A DNA stretch of 47,640 bases, from positions 1 through 47,640 of the forward strand of contig CANQCV010000011.1 in assembly GCA_947591045.1 (NCBI GenBank), read 5' to 3'. This document shows, in pieces, positions 36,827 to 46,394 of this stretch (its first letter is position 1; every line of letters begins with the position of its first letter). Made by a program: the position numbers and the translations under genes. Under the pieces are notes generated by a model. That model made no database searches. It was not told the DNA's origin and worked only from the letters and a program-made list of their open reading frames with translations. The DNA is from an uncultured Clostridia bacterium. Lineage in GTDB: Bacteria; Bacillota; Clostridia; TANB77; CAG-508.

Positions 36827-39211
36827 ATGACCGAAAAAATAATAAATATTAATATGAAATCATTTTTGTCATTAATACTATGTTTTGTTATGATGTTCTT
36901 AGTAATAGCACCAACTGTTAATGCAGCAACAGAAATGACAAACGAAGAAATAGAACAAAAACTAGCAGAATACAAAGATGAAATAAAAAAATATGAAGAA
37001 AAAAATGGTATAACAGGTGAAGTTATTGATTTTTCTAGAGTAAAGAATGATGTAAGCGGAAATGGCTATAAAGTTGAAAAAAACGGTGATAACTACACAA
37101 TAACATTAACCAACTTAACAGCCAAAAAATTAATATTACCAGCAGATGCCGCTGATTTAGAAAAATCAACAGAGGGTGATATTTCATACCAAAAAGATTC
37201 ACCTCGTAGAACTAATATCACAATCAAACTAGAGGGTGATAATAAAATTACTGGATATGGTATTTCTGGATATCCTGTAAAAAGTATTAAAATAGAGGGT
37301 TCAGGAAACTTAGAAGTTAATGCATTTTCAGAACCAAAAGCAGGAACAGTAAGTAGACAAAATAAATCGGCAGAAAAAGAAGAATGGTACAAAGATGCTG
37401 AACTTACTTATTATACTAAAGCAGGTATCAGTGTTGAAACAGGCGACAAAAAATATGCAGATAGAAATACAGAAAACTATTCAGATGAAAATAGTTTAGT
37501 ATTTGCAGGTACAGGAAAGATTACAATTAAAGCTCCAAATTATCATGGACTTATAAACAATGGAGACATTAAATTCAAAAGTGGAGATATTAAAATAGAA
37601 TCTGATAGAAGTGCTGTAAGTGGTTATAGAGTTTATGTTGGAGACGACGAAAATGAAACAAAATTTAGTCTTGAACTTAAATCTAACCAAAAAGCTTTTT
37701 ATGACAAACCAACATTTTTAGGTAATGGCTATATAATTATGACAAGCAAAACTACATCAACAAGTAATCTACAACCAAAATCTAAAGTAGATTTTCAAAA
37801 TTCATATAGTAACTATCGTTTCGTAAAAGTATCATTTATAAGCGATGCAATGGTTCCTGAAATTTCAAAAGTTACTGTTGAAGAAAAAGAAGAATATTGT
37901 TATTTACCAGAAGTAACAGTAAAAGACGATGTAGCAATAGATACTATTACTGTAAATGGCGAAGAAGTAACAAGCTTTAAAGTAAATACAACTAACTTAA
38001 AAACATTTACAATTCCTACATCAACTGTAGCTCGTAAAGAGATTGTAGCAACTGATGCAGTAGGAAAAACTAGCAATATGACTATTGTAGCGCATAATGG
38101 TCATGTTAAAGGAATTGTTGAAACTAAAAATATAGTAGAACCTACTTGTACAACAAATGGTTCACATACAAACGAATATTATTGCTCAGTATGTAAAGAA
38201 TTTGTTACAAGACAAACTATTTCAGACAAAGCATATGGACATAGTTTCGGAGAATGGAAAGTAGAAGGAAATAGAAAAGTTCGTTATTGTACTACTTGCG
38301 GACATCAAGAATTAGGAGAAGTAATAGTAGAAGAAAAGGTAGTAGAACCAAAGAAAGAATCTACACCAGCTCCTACAACTCCACAAAAAGCACCAACAAC
38401 ATCAAGTGCACCAAGTACTTCAACTACTCCAAGTAGCACACCAAATACAAATACTAAACCTACACCAAGTACTTCAAGTAGCAGTACACCAAAAACTAAT
38501 AGTACTCCAGCACCAAGTGCTCCAACTACATCAAGCAGTACTCCAAAGCCAGCTGCACCAAGCACACCAGCACCATCAGTATCAAGCAGTAGTGCATCAA
38601 GTTCAGCTAGCAGTTCAGCTTCATCAGCAAGAAGTAGCAGTGTATCTTCATCAAAAGTAAGTGTTAAAAATAATACAATAACAGCATCAAACTTTACAAA
38701 AACTTATTCTACAAAATCACAAAGCTTTTCAATTAATGCAAAACAAACAGGAAATGGAAAATTAACCTATAGTAGTAATAATAAATCTGTAACAGTAAAT
38801 AGTTCAGGAAAAGTTACTATTAAAGCAAAATTTGTAGGAAAAGCAACAATTACAATTACATCAAGTGCAACATCAAGTTATAAAAAGACAACAAAGAAAA
38901 TTACAGTAACTGTAAACCCACCATCAGTTAAACTATCAAGTGCAAAAAATACAAGCGGTAAAAAAATGACAGTTAAGTGGAATAAAAATACAGCAGTTTC
39001 AGGATATCAAATTCAATATTCTACAAGCAAAAACTTTAATAGTGGTGCAAAAACAGTTACAGTAGGTAGCAAAAATACAAAATCAAAAGTTATTTCTAAA
39101 TTAACTAAAAATAAAACATACTATGTACGCATCCGTTCATATAAAACAGTTTCAGGTACAAAATACTATTCAGGATGGAGCGGAAGTAAATCTGTAAAGA
39201 TAAAGAAATAA
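36827..39211 (+). CDS. Secreted multidomain surface protein (Ig-like and fibronectin type III C-terminus)
   Basis: A 794-aa exported protein of unknown function. The signal peptide covers about residues 10-36, with a probable cleavage after VNAA. The N-terminal half looks beta-rich and resembles carbohydrate-binding repeat domains (NITIKLEGDNKITGYGI, KSIKIEGSGNLEV). A four-cysteine segment follows (CTTNGSHTNEYYCSVC and YCTTCG). A Ser/Thr/Pro linker covers about residues 505-605. The C-terminus has an Ig-like part, then a fibronectin type III-like domain with MTVKWNKN and YYVRIRSYK. No LPxTG anchor is seen. AGGGAGGG precedes the ATG. Monocistronic, with a strong terminator. Confidence 0.8.
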   Translation: MTEKIININMKSFLSLILCFVMMFLVIAPTVNAATEMTNEEIEQKLAEYKDEIKKYEEKNGITGEVIDFSRVKNDVSGNGYKVEKNGDNYTITLTNLTAKKLILPADAADLEKSTEGDISYQKDSPRRTNITIKLEGDNKITGYGISGYPVKSIKIEGSGNLEVNAFSEPKAGTVSRQNKSAEKEEWYKDAELTYYTKAGISVETGDKKYADRNTENYSDENSLVFAGTGKITIKAPNYHGLINNGDIKFKSGDIKIESDRSAVSGYRVYVGDDENETKFSLELKSNQKAFYDKPTFLGNGYIIMTSKTTSTSNLQPKSKVDFQNSYSNYRFVKVSFISDAMVPEISKVTVEEKEEYCYLPEVTVKDDVAIDTITVNGEEVTSFKVNTTNLKTFTIPTSTVARKEIVATDAVGKTSNMTIVAHNGHVKGIVETKNIVEPTCTTNGSHTNEYYCSVCKEFVTRQTISDKAYGHSFGEWKVEGNRKVRYCTTCGHQELGEVIVEEKVVEPKKESTPAPTTPQKAPTTSSAPSTSTTPSSTPNTNTKPTPSTSSSSTPKTNSTPAPSAPTTSSSTPKPAAPSTPAPSVSSSSASSSASSSASSARSSSVSSSKVSVKNNTITASNFTKTYSTKSQSFSINAKQTGNGKLTYSSNNKSVTVNSSGKVTIKAKFVGKATITITSSATSSYKKTTKKITVTVNPPSVKLSSAKNTSGKKMTVKWNKNTAVSGYQIQYSTSKNFNSGAKTVTVGSKNTKSKVISKLTKNKTYYVRIRSYKTVSGTKYYSGWSGSKSVKIKK

Positions 39212-39225
39212 AATAGCATAAAATA

Positions 39226-39257
39226 AAAATCCCCCGGCTAAGCCGGGGATTTTTATT
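39226..39257. terminator. Strong terminator between the surface protein and feoA
   Basis: AAATCCCC(C)GG pairs with CCGGGGATTT. It is unusually G/C-rich for this region, with A and T tails on both sides, and serves both convergent genes. Confidence 0.95.
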
Positions 39258-39265
39258 GTTTTTAA

Positions 39266-39502
39266 TTATATTGTGTATATGAATATATTTTTGGCATCTT
39301 GATTTCGAATTGCTAAAAGCGTATTTCTAATTTCATATGCAATGGGATCACCACTAATACTTTTAAAAACAGGAGTGATAGAAGTATTGGGAATAATTCC
39401 TAAATCTAAAAAGCGTCTTTTAATATGCTCTGCGCAATCTAAATGGTCAATTTTGGCACTACAGTTAATTCCTAAATCTGTTAAAGGAATTATTTTGCTC
39501 AT
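39266..39502 (-). CDS. feoA: FeoA-family ferrous iron transport accessory protein
   Basis: Small SH3-like cytoplasmic protein (78 aa) that assists FeoB. Typical pattern: IPLTDLGINCSAKI, RRFLDLGIIPNTSI, then DPIAYEIRNTLLAIRNQDA. CGGAGGTG precedes the ATG. It is separated from feoB by the large surface protein gene and lies on the opposite strand; feoA-feoB are usually adjacent. The CGG in the ribosome site is outside the coding frame. Confidence 0.9.
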   Translation of the reverse strand: MSKIIPLTDLGINCSAKIDHLDCAEHIKRRFLDLGIIPNTSITPVFKSISGDPIAYEIRNTLLAIRNQDAKNIFIYTI

Positions 39503-39742
39503 TTGTAATACACCTCCGAAGTATTAGGTTTGTTAATATATTTTATGTAAAGCTACGACAAAATGTTACAAAATGAAATAAAAGTAATGACAATTTTTAT
39601 AATGTGTAATATAATAATTAAAACAAGACTAGCTTTTTAAATTAGCTGTTAGTAAAACAAGATTTATAGACAGTTTATATAATAATAGATTATTATAATT
39701 ACTTTAAATAAAGAGCTTAGTCTAATAGAGGAGGAGTTATTA

Positions 39743-40204
39743 ATGGAAAAAATTAGAGGTTTTGAAGTTGCAAAGGGCTTTGAGGACAAAGATATACATT
39801 TGCCAGTTAGAAAAACAAAATATTCAGCAGGATATGATATTGAGGCTGCGGAAGATTGCATTGTGCCATCTTTAAAAATGGGAATGAAACCTACTCTTAT
39901 AAAAACAGGTTTAAAAGCATATATGGGAGAAGACGAAGTATTATGCTTATATAACAGAAGTTCTAACCCAGGTAAAAAAGGCTTAATATTAGCAAATAGT
40001 GTAGGAATAATTGATAAAGACTATTACGGAAATCCAGATAATGATGGTCATATTATGTTTGCTTTTTTTAATATAAAAGAGGAAGATATTAAGATAAATA
40101 AAGGAGACTGCATAGGACAAGGTATTTTTGAAAAGTTTTTAATTGCAGATAATGACGATGCACAAGGAGAGCGATTAGGCGGATTTGGTTCAACAAGCAA
40201 GTAA
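39743..40204 (+). CDS. dut: Deoxyuridine triphosphatase-like protein
   Basis: A 153-aa protein of the dUTPase/dCTP deaminase fold, expected to hydrolyse dUTP and keep uracil out of DNA. Family motifs: SAGYDIEAAED (motif 1), YNRSSNPGKKGLILANSVG (motif 2), GIIDKDYYGNPDNDGHI (motif 3), and the C-terminal RLGGFGSTSK (motif 5). GAGGAGG lies upstream of the ATG. An ATGACA/TATAAT pair with a 17-nt spacer lies further upstream. Stands alone before the CarD-like gene. Confidence 0.9.
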   Translation: MEKIRGFEVAKGFEDKDIHLPVRKTKYSAGYDIEAAEDCIVPSLKMGMKPTLIKTGLKAYMGEDEVLCLYNRSSNPGKKGLILANSVGIIDKDYYGNPDNDGHIMFAFFNIKEEDIKINKGDCIGQGIFEKFLIADNDDAQGERLGGFGSTSK

Positions 40205-40269
40205 AAAAAATTTTAAATCCTAAAAATGCGATAATTACTGTGTTTTTAGCGCAAGTCACATAAAAAAAG

Positions 40270-40310
40270 TTGGTAAAAGTTTTGACTTTTACCAATTTTT
40301 GTAGTATAAT
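40270..40310 (+). promoter_or_regulatory. Terminator of dut overlapping the promoter of the CarD-like gene
   Basis: TTGGTAAAAGT (40270-40280) pairs with ACTTTTACCAA (40285-40295), followed by five T. TTGACT at 40282-40287 (in loop and right arm) with TATAAT at 40305-40310 forms a 17-nt-spaced promoter. Terminator and promoter share the same bases. Confidence 0.75.
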
Positions 40311-40390
40311 AGAAATGTAGTTGAAAAAGAGATAAAAACCCTTTCTTAACTTCATATATATTTTATTTACGATTGAAAGGAGGACCTAAA

Positions 40391-40972
40391 TTGTTTAATG
40401 TAGGAGATAAGATCGTGTATCCGATGCACGGTGCAGGCACAATCGATAGTATAGAGGAAAAAGACATATTAGGAGAAAAACAAGCTTATTATATTATTAA
40501 AATGCCAGGCGAAGTAAAAGTAATGATACCAACGGCAAAAGCAGAACAAGTAGGTGTAAGAAATATAATAGGAAAAGAAGAAGCTTCAAAAGTAATGACC
40601 ATATTAGGAGAAAACGAAACAGAAATGTCACAAAATTGGAACAAGCGTTACAGAGAAAATATGGAAAAAATGAAGAGTGGAGATATATATGAAGTGGCTG
40701 ATGTTGTTAGAAACTTAAGCTTTAAACAAAAAGAAAAAGGACTGTCAACAGGTGAAAAGAAAATGCTTTCAAATGCAAAACAAATATTAGTAAGTGAGTT
40801 AGTGTTAGCAGAACATGCATCACAAGAAGAAGTTGAACAGTTAGTAGATAATAAAATTAGCGTTTCATTTGATGAGTACAAACTTCCTCAAGAGGAAAAT
40901 GTTGATGTAAATAAAAATATTGTAAGTAAGTTTATACCATTTAATAGTACTGAAACAGATGAAAATCTATAA
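40391..40972 (+). CDS. CarD/CdnL-family RNA polymerase-binding regulator
   Basis: A 193-aa transcription factor of the CarD/CdnL/TRCF-interaction family, which binds the RNA polymerase beta subunit and stabilises open complexes. The N-terminal Tudor-like domain reads FNVGDKIVYPMHGAGTIDSI. The helical C-terminal domain includes RYRENMEKMKSGDIYEVADV, then RNLSFKQKEKGLSTGEKKML. I chose TTG at 40391 because AAAGGAGG lies 8 nt upstream and the family begins here. A terminator follows. Confidence 0.9.
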   Translation: MFNVGDKIVYPMHGAGTIDSIEEKDILGEKQAYYIIKMPGEVKVMIPTAKAEQVGVRNIIGKEEASKVMTILGENETEMSQNWNKRYRENMEKMKSGDIYEVADVVRNLSFKQKEKGLSTGEKKMLSNAKQILVSELVLAEHASQEEVEQLVDNKISVSFDEYKLPQEENVDVNKNIVSKFIPFNSTETDENL

Positions 40973-40975
40973 TAT

Positions 40976-41006
40976 AAAAAGTTGGATGAAAATTCCAACT
41001 TTTTTA
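40976..41006 (+). terminator. Terminator after the CarD-like gene
   Basis: AAAAAGTTGGA pairs with TCCAACTTTTT around a short loop, with T residues following. Confidence 0.88.
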
Positions 41007-41110
41007 TATTATTTTATGGCGAAAATTGACACATTATGTTATCAATTTATAAGAAGGATTTAAAGACTTTATGTCGAATAAAATAATATATGTAAGAAAG
41101 GTTAAAAAAA

Positions 41111-42903
41111 TTGACAAGGTATAGTGATGATTTAATAGAAGAAATAAAAACAAGTAATGATATCGTAGATGTGATATCACAATATGTCATTTTGAAAAGA
41201 AGCGGGAGAAACTTTTTTGGCTTATGTCCATTTCATAAAGAAAAATCACCTTCTTTTTCTGTCTCGCCAGATAAACAGATATTTCATTGCTTTGGTTGTG
41301 GTGTCGGGGGAAATGTAATTCATTTTGTTAGCAAAATAGAAAATCTTGATTTTAAAGATACTTTAGAGTTGCTAGCAAATAGAGCAAATATTGAACTACC
41401 AACATTAAGCAATTTTGAAGATGACAAAAAAGAGGCTTTAAAAGCAAAGGTATATGAGATAAATGAAGTTACAGCAAAGTTTTATCATGAAAATCTATAT
41501 AAACCAACATCAAAAGAGGCTCAAGAATATATTAAAAAAAGAAAATTAGACAATAAAACTTTAACATCATTTATGATAGGATATTCTGGAAAGTTTGATG
41601 AACTATACCAACTATTAAAAAGTAAAGGCTTTAAAGAAGAAGAAATATTAGCGTCTAGTTTAGTAAACAAAGCAGAAAATGGTAAATACATAGATAGATT
41701 TAGACGAAGATTAATGTTCCCAATAAAAGATATAAGAGGAAGAGTAATTGCCTTTGGTGGAAGAGTTTTAGACGATAGCAAGCCAAAATATATTAATTCA
41801 CCAGAAAATATTGTATATAGCAAGGGCAAGAATTTATTTGGGCTAAATATTGCAAAAAAAGGCGATACAAAGAAAATCATTATTGTAGAAGGATATATGG
41901 ATGCAATTTCGCTATATCAAAGAGGAATTACAAATGTAGTTGCATCTCTTCGGAACAGCTCTTACTGAAAACCAAGGATGGCTATTAAGAAAAAGCTGTG
42001 AGCAAGTTGTTATTGGTTATGATTCAGATGCAGCAGGACAAGCAGCAACATTAAGAGGATTAGAAATATTGCAAAATATGGGTTGTGATATTAGAATTTT
42101 ACAAATATATGGGGCAAAGGATCCAGATGAGTTTGTTATTAAATACGGACCAGAAAGATTTTTAAAATGCGTAGATTCAGCAATTTCTCTTGTGGAATTT
42201 AAAGTAAAAGTTTTAAAACAAGGGCTAAATTTAGAAAATGTAAATGATAAAATTAAGTTTTTAAACCAAATTGCAAAAATACTAGCAGATGTTAGCAATA
42301 ATATCGAAAAAGAAATATATATTGACAAAATATCAAATGAATATGATATTTCAAAAGAGGCAATTTATGCAGAAGTAAATAAGTTAGCGTATTCAAAAAA
42401 TAACCAGACAAAGATTTTAGAAAAACCAGTAGCGCGTTATATAAAAAAGGAAGATACACAAAATTCTAAAGTGGATGAAGCGGTTTTAAAGCGTGAAAAG
42501 ATGTTAATATACATTTTAATAAATTATCCTAGAGAAAGTTACACAAAAATAAAAAATGTTGTAACTCCTGACTTAATAAAACATGACAAAAACAATGAAA
42601 TTGTAAAAAAATTGTATGAAGAGTTAGAAAAAGGAAATATTAATAATGATTTATTAGCATATTTTACAGACGCAGATACTATTAATTATTTATCAGGAAT
42701 TATGGCATCAGATTTTGAAATAACAGATATAAATAAATGCATAGAAGACTTAATAAATGCATATGAAAAAGAAAAGCTAGTAAATGAAAGAAATCGGCAT
42801 TATAAAGAAATTAGATGATACGCAAAATTTGAGTGAACAAGAAGTACAGGATCTTGAAAAAAGATTAAATGATATTATTTTAAAATTGGCTAAGATTAAA
42901 TAG
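41111..42903 (+). CDS. dnaG: DNA primase, two CGG frameshift sites
   Basis: Primase (596 aa) that makes RNA primers for replication and is essential in bacteria. The zinc-binding domain reads [18 protein letters not shown] followed by HCFGCG. The core has [20 protein letters not shown]; the TOPRIM domain has [14 protein letters not shown], and [10 protein letters not shown] carries the metal-binding acids. Start is TTG at 41111; the protein begins (M)[12 protein letters not shown] as usual for the family. Triplet reading ends after 285 codons. Skipping C at 41951 restores [13 protein letters not shown] (Gly281). Skipping C at 42795 (Gly562) extends the C-terminus to the stop just before rpoD. 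dnaG-rpoD is the standard order. Confidence 0.95.
41951..41954 (+). other. CGG +1 frameshift site in dnaG (1 of 2)
   Basis: Context CTT-CGGA-ACA. Glycine restores SLGTALTE, a conserved primase block inside the TOPRIM region. Confidence 0.94.
42795..42798 (+). other. CGG +1 frameshift site in dnaG (2 of 2)
   Basis: Context AAT-CGGC-ATT. It adds a 34-residue helical C-terminal tail ending at the TAG 11 nt before rpoD; triplet reading stops at 42818. Confidence 0.8.
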
Positions 42904-42914
42904 GGGGTAAAATT

Positions 42915-44171
42915 ATGAAAAAGACAGAAAAAGATGAAAAAACAGTTGAAGAAATTAAAGAGAAAAAAATAGCATCACCTAAAAAAGAAGATAAAAAAGC
43001 ACAAGAAAAAAAAGAAGTAAAAAGTGAAGATAAAACAAAAAAAGTAGAAGATAATTCTCCAAAGCAAGAAGATGTAAAAGAACAAAAGGAATCTCAAATT
43101 GAAGAAGAAAAAGTAAAAAAGATTATTGAAAAAGCAAAAGAAAAAGGACAAATGACATATGGAGAATTAGCAAGCGAATTAGAGGACACAGATGCAGATG
43201 AGATAGACAAAGTATTTGATGCATTTGAAGATTTGGGGGTAGATCTTTTAAATGAAGATTTAGAAGAACCAGATATTGAAGATTTACAAGATGTTGAAGA
43301 AGTAAAACTTGAAGATTTAGATATTACAAATGTAGAAGGAATTAATATAGATGATCCTGTAAGAATGTATTTAAGGGAGATTGGCAAAATACCCCTTTTG
43401 ACTTATGAAGAAGAACTAGATTTAGCCAAAAGAATTCTAGAGGGTGACGAAGAGGCAGCACAAAAATTAGCAGAATCTAACTTGAGATTAGTTGTTAGTA
43501 TTGCAAAAAAATATGTAGGAAGAGGTATGTTATTTTTAGACTTAATTCAAGAAGGAAATATGGGACTAATAAAGGCAGTTGAAAAGTTTGATTATAACAA
43601 AGGTTTTAAGTTTAGCACATATGCAACATGGTGGATTAGACAGGCAATTACAAGGGCTATTGCAGACCAAGCAAGAACTATAAGAATTCCTGTACACATG
43701 GTGGAAACTATTAATAAATTAATTCGTACATCTAGACATCTATTACAACAATTAGGACGAGAGCCAACCCAAGAGGAAATAGCTCAAGAAATGGAAATAC
43801 CAGTAGAAAAAGTAATGGAAATACAAAAAATAGCACAAGATCCAGTGTCATTAGAAACTCCAATAGGAGAAGAAGATGATAGCCATTTGGGAGATTTTAT
43901 ACCAGATGACGATAGTCCAGCACCACAAGATTCTGCAGCATATACATTGTTAAAAGAACAATTAGAAGAAGTTATGAATACATTAACTCCAAGAGAGGCA
44001 AAGGTACTAAGATTAAGATTTGGCTTAGAAGACGGAAAAGCAAGAACTTTAGAAGAAGTAGGAAGAGAGTTCCAAGTAACAAGGGAAAGAATAAGACAAA
44101 TAGAGGCAAAGGCATTAAGAAAATTAAGACACCCAAGTAGAAGTAAAAAATTAAGAGATTATATGAATTAG
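42915..44171 (+). CDS. rpoD: Primary sigma factor (sigma-70/SigA)
   Basis: Housekeeping sigma factor of 418 aa. A Lys/Glu-rich N-terminal extension covers about residues 1-65. Region 1.1-like sequence follows ([20 protein letters not shown]), then region 1.2 [20 protein letters not shown]. Regions 2.1-2.4 include [18 protein letters not shown], which reads the -10 element. Region 3 contains [13 protein letters not shown]. Region 4.2 is [20 protein letters not shown], which reads the -35. It starts 11 nt after dnaG and needs no in-frame CGG. Confidence 0.97.
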   Translation: MKKTEKDEKTVEEIKEKKIASPKKEDKKAQEKKEVKSEDKTKKVEDNSPKQEDVKEQKESQIEEEKVKKIIEKAKEKGQMTYGELASELEDTDADEIDKVFDAFEDLGVDLLNEDLEEPDIEDLQDVEEVKLEDLDITNVEGINIDDPVRMYLREIGKIPLLTYEEELDLAKRILEGDEEAAQKLAESNLRLVVSIAKKYVGRGMLFLDLIQEGNMGLIKAVEKFDYNKGFKFSTYATWWIRQAITRAIADQARTIRIPVHMVETINKLIRTSRHLLQQLGREPTQEEIAQEMEIPVEKVMEIQKIAQDPVSLETPIGEEDDSHLGDFIPDDDSPAPQDSAAYTLLKEQLEEVMNTLTPREAKVLRLRFGLEDGKARTLEEVGREFQVTRERIRQIEAKALRKLRHPSRSKKLRDYMN

Positions 44172-44181
44172 TTAAAAAAGC

Positions 44182-44210
44182 TTGATTTTAAAGGCAAGTT
44201 GTGGTAAAAT
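44182..44210 (+). promoter_or_regulatory. Promoter of the small gene at 44259
   Basis: TTGATT at 44182-44187 and TAAAAT at 44205-44210 with a 17-nt spacer. Confidence 0.6.
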
Positions 44211-44258
44211 TAATTATGTAATGTAATTAAGATTATAACCTAAAAAGGAGAAAATAAA

Positions 44259-44546
44259 ATGTCAGTATTAGATAAAATACCTGTTCTTAATATATTTACA
44301 ATGATAGTTGATATGAGTAAAACGGGAGAAATAGATGGTACAGTTGAATTACCACAAGAATTAGAAGATTCTTCAGAATCTATCGAAGAGCAAGCAAAAA
44401 AACATTTTAATCAAACATCAAAAGGAAATTCAGGAAAAGGTAAAGGAAAATCACAATTTAAAGTAGAAAGCAAGCAATTAAATTCAGAGAAAGCAATATC
44501 TCAAAAGGGAAAAGAAATTGAATCAGAAGAAAGAGACGGTAGATAG
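44259..44546 (+). CDS. Small hypothetical protein
   Basis: A 95-aa protein I do not recognise. Residues 1-25 could form one hydrophobic amphipathic helix (IPVLNIFTMIVDM). The rest is charged and low in complexity, with a Gly/Lys-rich patch (SGKGKGKSQFK) and a Glu-rich end, probably disordered. AAAAGGAGA precedes the ATG, and a promoter lies upstream, so it is likely a real gene. It sits between rpoD and tRNA-Met. Confidence 0.65.
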   Translation: MSVLDKIPVLNIFTMIVDMSKTGEIDGTVELPQELEDSSESIEEQAKKHFNQTSKGNSGKGKGKSQFKVESKQLNSEKAISQKGKEIESEERDGR

Positions 44547-44572
44547 AAGATTAAAAAGCAAAAAGTTAGATA

Positions 44573-44601
44573 TTGACAAAATGTAATTTTATAGCTATAA
44601 T
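44573..44601 (+). promoter_or_regulatory. tRNA-Met promoter
   Basis: TTGACA (44573-44578) and TATAAT (44596-44601) with a 17-nt spacer, a consensus-quality promoter about 30 nt before the tRNA. Confidence 0.88.
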
Positions 44602-44632
44602 ATAAATTGCATTTTGTCAATATATTAGTTAT

Positions 44633-44709
44633 GGCGAGATAGCTCAGTTGGCTAGAGCACTTGGTTCATACCCAAGGTGTCGAGAGTTCGAATCTCCCTC
44701 TCGCTACCA
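44633..44709 (+). tRNA. tRNA-Met (CAT), elongator type
   Basis: A 77-nt cloverleaf with encoded CCA. The acceptor GGCGAGA pairs with TCTCGCT, with a G-T first pair as in Firmicute elongator tRNA-Met. The anticodon arm is CTTGG-TTCATAC-CCAAG with anticodon CAT. The T arm is GAGAG-TTCGAAT-CTCCC. The D arm has AGCTCAGTTGGCTAGAGC. The paired first position and the absence of three G-C pairs in the anticodon stem argue against the initiator. Confidence 0.95.
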
Positions 44710-44711
44710 AA

Positions 44712-44766
44712 AAAATAAAACCATATAAGTATTGAAATATCAATATTTTATATGGTTTATTTTTTT
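44712..44766. terminator. Terminator after tRNA-Met
   Basis: AAACCATATAA pairs with TTATATGGTTT (with an outer A/T extension and an inner imperfect stem), followed by T residues. It also lies at the 3' side of the convergent minus-strand gene. Confidence 0.8.
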
Positions 44767-44777
44767 ATCACATAAGT

Positions 44778-45032
44778 TTAATCTCTTCTATCACTTCTAG
44801 AAGATTCAGTTCTTACTGTAGAATTACACAATCTATCATATTCCTTACACTTTATTTTGTATTCTAACTGCTGTGTCATGTAGCGATAATACATATATGC
44901 TTGCTCATATTGTACCATAGGATTAAACATATTATTTCCATCTGGCATACCATTTGGGTCAAAATTTGCTTCATACCCACCATAAGGTGGTGGAAAACTG
45001 CAAAAACCATTCATGTCCATATTTCTATCCAT
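44778..45032 (-). CDS. Small Met/Tyr/Asn-rich protein, possibly spore coat-associated
   Basis: An 84-aa protein I cannot assign. The first half is rich in Met, Asn, Gly and Pro (MDRNMDMNGFCSFPPPYGGY). The second half forms a Tyr-rich helix (YEQAYMYYRYMTQQLEYKI). Such composition is common in small spore coat proteins, and the gene follows ylbJ, a sporulation gene, on the same strand; a coat role is only inferred. TGGAGGTTT precedes the ATG. Confidence 0.6.
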   Translation of the reverse strand: MDRNMDMNGFCSFPPPYGGYEANFDPNGMPDGNNMFNPMVQYEQAYMYYRYMTQQLEYKIKCKEYDRLCNSTVRTESSRSDRRD

Positions 45033-45074
45033 AAAACCTCCAATCTAGCAAATAATTTGCTTTTTAAAAATAAT

Positions 45075-46308
45075 TTATTTATATTGCTTTTTACCATAAG
45101 GTTTATGTTCTTTATGAGAAAAGGCAATACATACAATAAAAATTATGGTTAATAATAAAATAAGATAATTGCTAACACCAAAAAAATGAATTGGATATAT
45201 CACTGTATCTAGTGCAGGTACAAAAGTAGGAGTTATATCTAAACTTAGAGTAGGAATTAGTTTTAAGGCTAAAAATGTATAAATTGCAGCAAGTATACCT
45301 TGTAAAAATTTACCAAAGACATATTTCTTCATAGATAAATCTGTTTTTGAAAGCAAGCCACCTACCTGAAATAGTACAGACAATCCACCAAACCCAAGTA
45401 AAAATGCACATAAAATAACATTTTGAGAAATTTCTTTAATAGAAACAGAAGTTACCATATTAATGCCATTAGTAAGCTCTATAATACCTGATAATATTGG
45501 CTTTGCAAAATTTGTATTTAACCCAAGCATATTTAAAATAGGGGTAAATAATTTGCTAGTATAATCTAAAATATTACTATTAGATAAAATTGAAATAATA
45601 ACAGAAAAGATTACTACAAAACCGCCAATCATAAGAATTGTAGAGATAGCATTTTGAATACTACTACCTAAAATTTTTCCAAGATTACTTAAAGTTACTT
45701 GTTCTTTAATAGAAGTATTATCTTGCTTTTTGGAAGTTATATAATTGATATTTTGTGATGTACCGCTCGTTTAATGAAGTTACTTTTTTTGTAGATAGTT
45801 TACCTAAAATAATACCAACTGTAATACTAGCTAAAATGTGTGTGCAAAGAAGTAAAATGCCAGTTTTCGTATCTCCAAAAAGCGAAACCCCAACAAAGCT
45901 AATTATAAATAAAGGACCAGAGTTATTGGTAAAACTAAGCATTCTGTCTCCCTCATCTTTAGTGCATAAACCTTGTTCTCTAAGATTTGCAACAATTTTT
46001 CCACCAGTAGGATAACCAGAGATTAAGCCAATAATAAAAGCATAGGCTGCTTCTCCAGGTACATTAAACAAAGGTCTCATAATTTTATTAAATTTTTTCC
46101 CAATGTAATAAATAACACTTGTATGAGCTAATAGTTCAGTAATAACAAAAAACGGAAATAATGAGGGCACAACATTATTTGCCCATAATTTCAGTCCAAC
46201 TTTACAAGCATCTAAATTTGTTTTAGAAAAGACAACTAAACATATTGCAAACAAAATAAAAAGGCAAGGCAAGATATTTTTTTTAAAAGATACCAAAATG
46301 AATTTCAT
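45075..46308 (-). CDS. ylbJ: Sporulation integral membrane protein YlbJ, one CGG frameshift site
   Basis: Polytopic membrane protein (410 aa; the Bacillus protein is of similar length) of the nucleoside-transporter-gate-like fold, required for spore cortex formation and heat resistance in Bacillus. Visible blocks: LWANNVVPSLFPFFVITELL, AAYAFIIGLISGYPTGGKIV, FTNNSGPLFIISFVGVSLFG, and in the second half ELTNGINMV and CAFLLGFGGLSVLFQVGG. Triplet reading gives two fragments, 196 aa and an unstarted second half. Skipping C at the in-frame minus-strand CGG (45765-45763) joins them through Gly182, with a continuous linker. The junction lies in a cytoplasmic-looking polar loop. Confidence 0.9.
45762..45765 (-). 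other. CGG +1 frameshift site in ylbJ
   Basis: Coding-strand context GAG-CGGT-ACA. CGGT as glycine (N-E-G-T-S-Q-N) joins both halves of YlbJ in one frame. Confidence 0.88.
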
Positions 46309-46394
46309 ATTTCTACTCCTTTTTTATGAATATGAAAGTGAGAGAATAAATATTCAAATATCAGTAAAAAATATATATAAAAAGGAGAATGTAT

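Noticed and set aside
36827..39211. Second DGR-type variable protein
   Set aside because: The C-terminus is an ordinary Ig-like/fibronectin type III arrangement, without a paralogue or a C-rich variable segment.
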